From Enoplosus armatus (lineage: Eukaryota > Chordata > Actinopteri > Centrarchiformes > Enoplosidae), in assembly GCF_043641665.1 (NCBI RefSeq), contig NC_092183.1:23160501-23224500 (forward strand): DNA of 64,000 bases, written 5' to 3'. The position numbers and the translations under genes are program-made. Below, piece by piece: positions 48,701-60,700 of this stretch. Within the stretch, counting starts at the first letter, position 1; each line of letters begins with the position of its first letter. Under the pieces are notes generated by a model. That model made no database searches. It saw only the letters and a list, made by a program, of their open reading frames with translations, and was not told where the DNA came from.

Positions 48701-51700
48701 CACCACAGTCTACATATATATTCATTTTACTGCTGTTTACAAGCATAAACCATCACAGTGTATATGTTTATATTCTGTTCCTACCTGTCCATAACCGGTT
48801 CTCATTAAGCATATACATTAGGTACATTACTGCACAACCTGTCTACATTACAGTTGATTCATTTCATCACTGCTGTACACCAGTCTACCTCAGTATTCTA
48901 GTATATGTTATTCCATTGAATGTATATTCTATCATATATATATTATTCCTATATTTTATAAGATTCTGAACAAATGTTTGTCTTAGATTCTCATTTTCGT
49001 ACTTGCATGATTTTCTTTTTATACATTTTGTATGAGCATTGTTGGAGGGAGCCTGAGAACAAAGACCATAGCCAATAACTGCTTCACTGTAACTGTTGCC
49101 TATGACAAATAAACTTGAACTTGAACTGACAAAACTGAACAGCAAAGTGTGTACTTTGTGTTTAATAATGTGAATGAACTGTTTTTTTTACTCTCAGCTT
49201 TCAATGTGTTTCTACTTAGTTGGTTTGTGAGAGAAAGTTGCTGCTCATTTTCTTTGTAATGAACTCATGTTAAGTGTTTGTGTGTTATTAGTTATTATTA
49301 TCTACTGGTGAACAGGCAAAATATCAATAGAAAGAAAAAACATGTCGTACTTCTCTTTCTTATTGTTGTGGTGTGTGCAGCTGAGTAGACACTCGCATAC
49401 ACTCACTCTTCTGTGGCTTTCCACTGCACTGTCAAATGTCAAATCATTCACTATGATTCCTCAGTTTCTTTTCCCTGTGCTTCCAGCCAGAAGACTTCCT
49501 ACTGCCTGCTGCTGTTGCTGTGGAAAGAAGCTTACGTAACATTACTAACTGGGTCGCTTCCTCTGTCCAGACGAGCCAAGACTCGTACAGAGCTTTTCCA
49601 TCAAGCAGTGCTCCGCTGACTAACCCATGTTCCTGAATTTACCCAACACTGATGTCACTGTCTGGTTTCTACAGCTGTCAGCTATCAGTATATGTCATAC
49701 TTTCACAGAGCGTATTCCAAGGGTTAATAGGTCTAAGTTATGAATTGCTTGTTACCCATATGTTAATGGTTGCTGTTTATGTCCGTGTGTGTTACCAGGT
49801 GGTGTTTGAGGCAGCTTTTAACAGTGCCAGAGGTGGATTCGTTGCCATAGATGACATCTCCTTTTCCCCTGAATTCTGCCACACTGACACAGGTGAGAGG
49901 AGACATCTGGATTTTAAGGGGCTAAACAGACTGTTGAGCATCTCAGTCCTCTTTCCAGTTGGTTCGCTGTTAAAGCTACAGTAAGAAATATTATTGAAAT
50001 ATAATTTTGGTTGAAATAACTCATTTTGACCATTGCATGCCACTAACAATATCTAATTGAAGGGCTCCTTTAAATTGAAGGGCTCCTTTAAAAAAATTAG
50101 TGTCTGTGAGCACTCGCCCCTTTGTATTTAGTCTTTTAAAAAACTGGACCAGGTCTGAATCAAACAACCAATCAGGGTCATTGAGCACGTAACTGGCCAA
50201 TCACATCGACTCTGGACAAACAAGGGGCTCTACAGAAGGTTCCACCTTCTGGATTGGAGTGTGACACAGAACAGTTGGAAGAGAGGAATCAAAACACAGA
50301 ACCCAGATTGGCTGTTGGCGGGTGCTCACAGACACACATTTTGTTAAAGGAGCCCTTGAATTAAATATTGTTTGGGAATGGTCAAAATTAGTTATTTTAA
50401 CCGAAATTATAATTCAGTGATATTGCCTACTGCAGCTATAAATATGTTGGCTGCAATGTTAATTACACCTCACAATGCAAAAGTGTTGGACTTATGGAAG
50501 AGTATACTAACAATGTTGTTAGAGTTAGCTATTATAGTTAGGAAGTTTAGGCTCAGAGATTCTCAACAACTTCACCCACTAAGCCTTCTGGGTAGCACTA
50601 TAAACAGGGAGCTGAGGGCAAAGCTAAGGCCAGCTCATGTCCTGGCTGTCGTGTTGGATTCTTCCAATAACACAGAGGACTACAGCCAGTGCGTTTTATG
50701 GCTTTCATTGAACTTTGCTCAAACTGCATTCAGACAGTAGCTTAATCATGACTGCTCTTCAGCTCAGTAACCCTTGGCAACCATGAGCGTGACCCTGAAC
50801 TCACCCCATCTCTCTTTGTTTGAAATAATGTGAACTTCTAACCATAAACCATTTTACGTCTAGCTTCATATACTGCATACTGCAACCTAAACATTTCACA
50901 TTATTTCACCTCTATATGTTATAACTTTAATTTACCATAAAACTGAGACTTATCATTACTCCTACATGTTACATTTGTTTTCTCTTTTTTTTCTCCTCAG
51001 GTAATTTATCAAATCAGACACATATGTTTTTTCCTTTTTCCCCACAGTTCAAGCCTCTTATCATTATTCACAGTTGAAGTCTTTTTGGTTTGATATCTCT
51101 GCCCGATCTAGTTGTTCTGACAGTAACAGGTGTGATGTGACGTGAAGAATCACAGGAGACACAGTTGAAGTATCCCTTGTGGTGTTGCGATCATCCACCT
51201 CAGTAGTACGTGCTTGTTGTGTCAGCTGCTGATGTCTGTAGCTGGCTGCATTGGCACTAGGTCATGGCGGTTCCTACTGTGCATACCTTGTGGCCCGTTG
51301 ACCAGGTAGGATTTCGGTGTAGGATGTGCAGATGCCGTCTTGGTCGTAGTTGCTCACGTCTATCCACCTCATCTCTCTCTCCTTGTGCTGAAGCCTCTTT
51401 AGGTCTGGGATGTGTGACTCTAACATTGCAGGAAAAGTCGGCAGGATGGTGCGCAGGCAGTGTCCCATGAACAACTGACCCGGGCTGTAGTCGTTTCTCA
51501 GTGGCATAGCTCTCTACGCAGGTTCTCGACTGTTGGGGCAGCTCGTTCAGCCTTGTTGCTTTGTGGGTTCCTGGGGCTGCTTGTCTCGTGCTTCAATCCA
51601 TAGTCTGCTGCAAAGACTTTCATGTCTGCACCTGACAGTTGTGACTAATGTCTCTGCTATGCCATGTCTCGCTAACATTGACTTCAGGTGTACTACAATG

Positions 51701-54700
51701 CCAGAGCCGGGCTCAGCTGTATCTCTATGTATCTAGAGAAATAGTCCACTACTAGCAGGTAGTTGGTGTTGCTTAGTGTGAATAAGTCTATCCCCAGCTT
51801 CTGCCATGACCTGTCCTTAGTTTGGAGGGGTGAGAGGCTCCGTGCAGTTTAACCCTAGCGCTCTTATTTGGCTACTCAGCACTGGGCACCAAACTGTCTG
51901 GCGAGAATGTTCTCTACACATGACAACCCCCTGGTGAAAGAATTAAAATCAATGGTAAACAGGTAGGCCTTTAGCTTGGATTCGAAAGTAGTCAGCATTG
52001 TCTCAAGTCTTATTTGTTCTGGCAGTTCACTCCACATTTGAGCAGCATAAAAGCTCAAGGCAGCTTCACCACGATTAGTTTTGACTCTGGGAACAGCCAG
52101 TAATCGAGAACCAGCCGACCTGAGAGGTCTGCATGATTCATACTGGGTCAGGAGATCTGATAAGTATCTTAGAACTAAACCGTTCAGTGATTTACGGACG
52201 AGCAATAGACATTTGAATTTGATTCTGTGAGAACCTGGAAGCCAATGTAGTGATCTGAGAACTGGAGTTATATGCTGAGCTTGTTACAACCCTGGCAGCA
52301 GCATTCTGGATCTGCTGAAGCTGTCGGATTGCTGTCTCAGACAGTCCATTGCAGTAGTCCAGCCTGCTAGAGATAAAGGCATGTAAAAGTTTCTCTAGAT
52401 CATGTTTTGATATCAAGTTTCTGATCCTTATGATATTTTTAAGGTAGAAGGCGGGTGATTTTGTTATTGATTTAATGTGACTACTGAAAGAGGTTTGTAG
52501 CTAGATGTTTACTCTTTAAGGACAAACTATTAAGTCTGTCCTTGAAGAGCACTGAAGGGACTTTGTTCATTGGCCCCAAAAACAATGACTTCCGTTTTGT
52601 CCACACACCGCATCATTGAGGGGGGAGAGGTGCTGGGTTAAGCCTAACTCATCACACAGTTTTGGGCACAGTCTTTAAGTCAATGCTGCCTATTCTAGCC
52701 ACTAACCTGACTCTCACTGAAGCTGGTCTGCTCAACAGCGCTGTGTTTTTGCGTCTTTGCCTGCATCCACTGCTGACCTCTGAGGCTCCGCTCACTGTCG
52801 TTGCCGTTGTGACTCTTTTCCCAGCGCAGGTGTGGCATTCTGCATTCTTAGCTAGCACTGAAATTTAGCATGAGGACTTGCTTTTCCCCATTTTGGGCAT
52901 GACTTGTGCTCTACTCAACTATGCGTCTCTTGCCTAGCTTTGCTCTGATTTATTTTTCCGTGCTTGCTGCTGTGTATTCTTAAATTGGGTTACATTGGGT
53001 TAGGATTAAATAATTGTTTTTATTGTGATACAAAAGAGGATAAAATCTTTGGCTACTTAGATGGATTGTAGGCAGCAGGTTTCTCAATTCTGTCTAATAA
53101 ATGATGAATGAGAAGATTTCTTTTGTGGGTGGTTGATCAGACTGGGGCGCCCCTCGCACTCACAACAGTCATTAATCACCAGTGGTTCAACTGCAGAAAC
53201 ATTTTATTTTTTACATACAAATACATCCTCACCACTTCGACAACTCAAACATGGCATGTAAAAAAAACCCCAAAACAAAGGCTTTTATATTATTTGCGAG
53301 TCGACATTTAACCTGAGGGTGGTGCTAAAGTGAAAGCCAAGATACAAAATGTGTGTACAAAAAGTTTGTTTGTTCTCTGGTAAAATGTGTAAAAATCTTC
53401 CCATTAGATTCTAATAATGCTTGTGTACAAGTGGTGGCTTAACATGTCCCAGAGCTTTCTCTACATTGAACAAATTATATTGATATTGCCCTAAGTGTAA
53501 GTGTAAATGTCTCAGAACTAATTAGAGCACACTGCTGCATATGTCTTCCTCTAAACATGAAAATGAAGGTCTATGTACAGTACATGTGTAGGCCTTTTTC
53601 TGTGGTGTAAAATCTGAGGATGTTCTACTATAATCAGTGGCATGGTGTGACATTTCCACGAGCTGGGGTACTAAGTCTTGGAAGGCTATCCGCCACACTG
53701 TCAAAAATGTAATTATTAGCCAGAAAATAATATCAATATTGAAAAAAAATAAGAAAAACGTCTGAACTATGACAAATCAGACTATCCATTTAGCCACCTA
53801 AATGGGCTTGAAATCGCCCAACCTGGCAACATTTCTTCCAGATCCACTTATTTTCTGGTGCGGTGTCAACCAATCAGGGGCCACCAGGGAAAGCCGAACA
53901 TTTTGCACACAAACCGCCATCGGGTGGAGATAAGTGTGCCCTTCAGCACACAGACAGAGACTGTGGGCATCGCTTTTTTTATTAGTCATCACAGGTTTCT
54001 GTTATAATATATGATTTATGTGAACACCGTTATACACACACAACAAAAACGAGCTTTCATTAAAATATGTATTTCACAATTGGAATTGCAGGAGGGGCAG
54101 CGCCACAATGCCCTTAATGGACCATAATACTTTTTTACTCCAGCATCCTAATCCTCACCCCCACTTCCTATTTTGCACAATGCACACTGTTCATATTGCT
54201 GACCACTGTTAACAAGGCAGGTTCATATTGGAGATGCTGTGTTTTGTGTTTCAGAGCCGACCTTTGACCCCTCTATAGCCAACTGTGACTTTGAGAATGG
54301 CCTGTGTCTGTACTATCAGGAGAGAGCAGAGAGTAAGGCGTGGAGCAGAGTTTCAGTCAAGCCTAATGCCTACAGGATAGGAGACCATACTACAGGAACA
54401 GGTGAGTCACGCTACAGTGGCAGCAATAAAATACACAATGAAAATACACGGTCTGTGACGACCCTCACGCATGCAGGCTTCTTCGTCGTCACCGTTTTTT
54501 TTCTCTCTTTTTTTCTTCTCCCCTCCTTACCCAGAATTCCACAGGCAATTAAACCCTTCCTGGTCATTTATTGTCTAAAGTAAACAAGAACTATTGTTAA
54601 GCTGTTAAGGTACTGAATAAACCTCGAAACATCCTGGCAGATATATATTGACTGTAAATGACTATCACTGTCTGAACAGAGTAATATAGTTGTAATATAG

Positions 54701-57700
54701 TACATAGTACACACATAAACAAAAGACTAATTTCCTCTGCAGTTCTTAGAAGATATTTGAATTTTGTGAAATTGTTCCACTCTTAGTATATGTGTTCCTT
54801 GAAACTCTCCTCACTTGCTGCCTCATGATAGACAGGGTATTTTACTTTGCACCATGTGCCATTATATACATTATGTTAAACTAACAATTATGTTCTTTGT
54901 CTTCTCTTTCTTAGGCTGTTTCCTCCTGGCAAACACTCCTTTCACTTCGAGGCCTGGTTATGTGGGGCGACTTCATGGTCCCTTTTTACCGGGGAACCAC
55001 AAATACTGCCTGAGGTTCTACTACATTCTTCACGGATTTAGGAAAGTAGACAATGCTCTAGGTCTTTATATTTATGACGAGAACAATGTGGCCCTTGAGA
55101 AGGTGTGGAGCCTGGCTGACATTTCCCGGGCTGTATGGACTGAGGTGGAGATCACCTACATGAAGCCCATGCTTTCCAAGGTATGAAGATGGGTGATGTA
55201 TGTGGAGGTATGAATGACCAGAATGGAAGGCAAGGCAGCTTTATTTATATAAGCACATTTTGAACACAGAGGCAAAGAAAAGCATTAGAATGACATTTAA
55301 CGAAACGATGAGCAATAAAAATCAGAATCAAAACATTTGAGATAGAATAAAATGAAAATAATTACATGAAATGAAATAAAATACAATTGGATTAGATTAG
55401 AGGAACAGTTACAGTGCAGGAATAAGTTATAAATTGCCCCAAAAAGGAAGGAAAGGAATTAAAAGTGCAGTAGAGAAACCAGTCAAAGGCACAGGAGAAC
55501 AACAGAGTTTTTCATTTAGAATATAAAGTGGCTAAAGTTCGGTCATCTGTGTGCAGCGTAGTAGCCAAAAGCAGCTTCAACCTGTTTGGTTCTGACTCGA
55601 GGTACAAGCAGTTGACTGCTTCCTAAAGATCTAAGTGCCCTACTGGGTTTATATTCTTCAAGAAGATAAGAAATGTATTTTGGCCTGAGGTTATTGAGTG
55701 ATTTATAAACTAGCAGCAGCACTTTAAAATCTATTCTATAAGTGACTGGAAGCCAGTGTAAGGATTTAAGAACAGGAGTAATGTGCTCAGTCTTGGTTCT
55801 TAGAACTGTTAGAACTCTGGCAGCAGCATTCTGAATGAGCTGAATGCTTTTTTTGGGAAAACCAGACAAGAGACTGTTACAATAGTCCACCCTGCTGGAA
55901 ATGCAGGTGTGAATGAGTTTCCCTAAATCTTATCTGGATTTCTAGTTGTTGCCATTTGTTTGAGATAATGAAATGCTGATTTAGTTATTGCCTTGATGTG
56001 GCTGCTGAAGCTCAGATCTGAGCAATAACTTTAATTCTTTCCTCCTGGTTGCCAAATACTATGATTTCTGTCTTTATTCAGTTGGAGGATGTGTAATTGC
56101 ATCCAGCTGTTTACTTGATCTAAGCATTGATAGAATTAGTTCTAAGAGACCATAGTCACTTGGTGAGATCTAAGTAAATCTGAGTGTCGTCTGTGTAGCT
56201 GTGATAAGCAACTATTGTCATATATGATCTGACCAAGAGGGAGCATGTACAGGTTGAATAATAGCGGCCCAAGAATCGAACCCTGGGGGACTCCACATGT
56301 CATGGTGATCCGCTCAGATATATGATCAATGGCAACAACATAGCCTCCTGCCTTCAAGATATGATCTGACCCAGTGGAGGACAGTGCCAAATAATCCCAC
56401 CCACTCTTCCAGTCTGTCAAGAAGTATTTTGTGGTCCACAGTATCAAAGGCTGGACTAAGATTTGCCTTAGCCAGTGTTCAGCCGAAGATCATTTAACAC
56501 CTTTATCCGTGCGGTCTCAGTGCTGTGATGTGGTCTGAAGCCAGACTGAAAGTTATTAAGTTGAATCAAAACAGCTTTCTCAATAATTTTTTCCAATAAA
56601 TGGAAGAATTAGAGATGGGTCTGTAATTATTCAGTATTGAAGGATCCAGGTTGCCTTTCTTTAGAAGGGGCTTAACAACTGTAGTTTTCAGTGATTTTGG
56701 AAAAATCCCTGTCAGAAGTGAACCATTGACTATTTTCAGCACATCCATTTCCAAGTGATTGAAAACATTTTTGAAAAAGGTGGTTCACAGGGTGTCAAAA
56801 ACAGCAGAGTAGCCACATATTCCAGGACAATTACTAAATTATTATACTCTATTAAGTGCACCAATAAGTGAAGAATTTTGACATTCTTTGCTTGTTGTCC
56901 CCTGTATTATGTTATGATTTGGCAAATAAGTCAGCAAAACATGTGCATGTACATAATAGACTGTTGTGTCTGTTATGTCAAACAGTAAATCTAAAGAGTG
57001 TCAACATGTTACAGTGTCCTTACGCTTCCATAATAATTCAAGTATAGACGTCCCAAGTCCCAGTTCCCATCACTGTCTGTGGTTGAAACATTATATCGGT
57101 CATGTCCACATGAAATATTGTCTGTTTTTTTTAAATAATTATTATGAATAATAATTTGTTCTCCACTTTTCATGAATGAGAGTAACTAGTTAAATGCATA
57201 CCGTTAGCTTGAATATTTACATTACGACAGAAAGCAGGAGTAGTAGTTTTGAAGCATGATATATGGTGTGTATATATCATTAAACGTATAAGCATTAACA
57301 CAACAGACACACTTAACTGCTCTCTGTCAGCTCAGGCTCAGCGCGGTTCTCTAATGTACTGACTTCAGACCAGCGTTCACTACGCTGCACTGTGCGCTGT
57401 AATTTGTGTGTAAATATTAGCCGCTTGTGTGGTATGAAAGCCATACTCCTGCTGCAGCTTCAGCAATTATGCTGCTCTGAACAGCAGAATCATGTGGAGG
57501 CGTGGCTGTGGTAGGATAACAGAGCGCCAGCAGACCTGGGACCAGTTGACCACCTGCCTCTTAGTGGAATGTGCATGAAATGCATAAAATAATAAATTAA
57601 TAAAAGTAGCGCAATGAATGTATCCAAATGTAAAAGTAGTTAAGGATTTTTCTCTAAAAATCTACTCAAGTCAGAGTAAAAAGTGTGCTGTATTAAAACT

Positions 57701-60700
57701 ACTCCGACAAGTACAATTTATTCAAAAAAGTGACTTAAGTACATGTCACTCATAACTGCCCACCTCTGGTCAAAACATGAGCTGGATGAATTAAAATGCC
57801 TCACTATATTCACCAGAGTTTTAGTACTGATAGCAGTGAATGTTGACAATCTGGCCAAATTGTTTCTGTGCAGTTGCAGCAGTCAGGTTCCATTGCTTGT
57901 CATGGAGGAATTTATGGCCACTCTGATATTTTCTGATTTTATATTATATGGAATAATGAATGGACTAGAATGGATAAATGGTTGAATTGCAGTGTTAACT
58001 CTCTCTGTTTCCCAGGTAGTGTTTGTCAGCATATGTAAGAACTTCTGGGAATGTGGCCTGGTAGCTATCGATGACATCACTTTCAGCCTGGGGGACTGTC
58101 AAATCACAGCAGGTAAAAGACTCACTAAGACATACACTGACAACTATTGTTGATGTCTGAAATAAGCCAGGAGCCTCCTTAAACTTCCAAAAATGTTGTA
58201 TTCTTTTCTTAGGCCAATACAAAACAAGAAAACCCACTGCAGGTAAATACAGGGTTCCTATACAGTATGGAAGAAAAGAGAGTATGGAAAAACATTTGTG
58301 TTTCCAGACTATTGCCCCTGTTCTGTTTCCTAAAATCTAAAATTCAGAATTTCTAAAAATAAATTGATCATACAAGCAGAGTGTTTTTCATGGAAAGAAA
58401 ATGCAGCAATGTCTTTGACATAGCGCCACAAATAATTAGTCCAAACATTTGAGTTAGGGTTAAGCAGTGATGTAGTTGTCAGAAAAGGGTATCTTTTCTG
58501 CGTAAGGAAACCATACCTTTATGGTACATAATAAACATGATAGATATAAAATATGGTCTGAAAAATCTACAGAGAAGTCTGGAATTTTGAAATGGACAAT
58601 GTGTAGGAACCCTATAAATACAAATGCACTGAACGAAGTTACTACTATGTTAACTACTACTATAAAAGTTATATTAATGAGGCAGAACGAACTTGAGTAG
58701 GGGGAGCTCGGCGTTGGTAAATGGTAATGGTAAATGGTCTTCACTTATATAGCGCTTTACAGTTTGGTCTCATTCACCCATTCGCACACACATTCACACA
58801 CTGATGGCGACCAAGCTGGAGCAACTAAAGCCTTGTTTGTCAGGCCTCCGTAGATGTCACATGAGCTTTGAGATTGCACGAGGCGTTCATACTTTCGAGA
58901 GATCCGTTGCAGTATTCTCCGAAATGCCAGAGAGCATAAAATAAAACGAGTGGAACATCATCATAAACCAACATGGCTGGTTTTTATCTATTAAATGTGG
59001 TGGCAATCTCACTTTGTCGAGTTCAGAAATCATGTGGCTGTCTCACGGAAGGGTTGTAGAGGTGCTTGAAATGACGTACCTGCTCGGCCAGTCTAGTTTT
59101 ACAGGCGTCCATGTTGAAATGTTGCGTCGCCTAATTACAAAAATTCAGAGGTGCCGCAACAACTTGCAGAGCCTTCAGCATGGCGCAAGGACATCACCAC
59201 TCTACCCTGCTCTACCTCCCGTGCAACAGTGCTTACCACTGTGCCACCATGCTGCCATTGGGGTCTCCAAGATTCAGCAGGATCTGGAACAGCAAGGTGT
59301 TTTTAGTGAGATTGGCAAGTTATTAGGCCGATCAGACAATGCACACTATAGGCCATCAGACCCCGCCAACAGGATTCCTGATCCTCAGCGTAAATGTCGG
59401 GGGACCTGACTGTTCATCAAAAACAAACCCTCCCAACATTACGTGTCTTGTTTCTTAGACATGAATGATCCCCTTAGCGCTATCCTCAGTGACTAATACA
59501 TTGTGTTTCTTGTGACTGCTTCACAATAAAGGCCACCCTGTGGTTTGTCAGTTACAATAAAAAACGACTTTACAGAGAGATAATTAGTGAGTGTAAGTAC
59601 TATTATTGTGTCGTGGGACCCAACAATAGCTCAACTGTGACGTGGTAGGACACACGAGCTCATTGGACCAATAAATGCGTGTGGAAAAATAATTTGTCCT
59701 TGGCTACAACCTTGCTTCAATTCAATAAATTCAACAATATAATTAAGCTATTTTCAACTCTTGTGGAGATAGGTCTGGCTCTGCGAGACTATTCGCAGAG
59801 TGACACCTGAGCCATTTTCTTAGTAAATCTAGCCTCGAGTGTCCTTGTTCACTTTATTGCACTGACTCCACAGGCTCCCTCCCAGGCCAGTGTAACTTTG
59901 AAAGTGGAGTCTGTGGCTATATCCAGGATAAGAAAGAAGACAAAGCCGACTGGTTGCGAGTCCGAGGACACACCCCCACCTCCTATACAGGGCCCAGAGG
60001 AGACCACACTACTGGGGTGGGTGAGTCATTTCCTCATTCATTCAGAGCTCACCCCCCCCCCACATGAAGTGAAACGTAAAGGAAATGAATGCATCATCCC
60101 ACTGTTTAAGATTTTGATCTCAATCATTGACAACCATTTATTCATATAATCCTGCTTAAGATGTGAGAATATTGGTGTTGTTGGCTGTTGGATGTTCATA
60201 CGCACTCTGCTCTCAGTTACATAGTATTCTTTTCTTATTTGTGTGTTGTATTTTTACAGCAAGTAAAGTTCCAGACTGTAAAGTGTACAATTCATGCTTT
60301 TTGTCCTGTGCTTCCTCCCAGGTTACTTCATGTACATCGAGGCGTCACTCATGCGTCCGGGTCACAAAGCTCGGCTACTGACCTCTGACCTGCGGGGCTC
60401 CTCGTCCCCTCAGTGTTTGATCTTTTACTTCCACATGTATGGATCCGGCACCGGCATACTGAGCGTTCTTCTGCGCCATGGCAGCAGGGAGCGTGACGCG
60501 CTGCTGTGGAGACGACGGGGCGAGCAGAGCGTCAGCTGGATGAGGGCAATGGTGGACTACCACTGTGATGTCCGGCACCAGGTACATCAATGTGTAGATT
60601 GTAAGAGTGATGAGAAAACACCTATAAATACCAAACAGCAGCTAGTAGCTTCCCTTGTCTCTACTAATCATCAAATGAATCTAGCTAATGCAAACTGTGA

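Noticed and set aside
48607..48969. 120-residue Tyr/Ile/Leu-rich plus-strand ORF
   Set aside because: It lies in the AT-rich 3'UTR of a LINE, with no recognisable motif.
52662..52868. Plus-strand 68-residue hydrophobic ORF and its antisense partner
   Set aside because: No start context, no splice sites, and it lies beside a decayed LINE in an intron.
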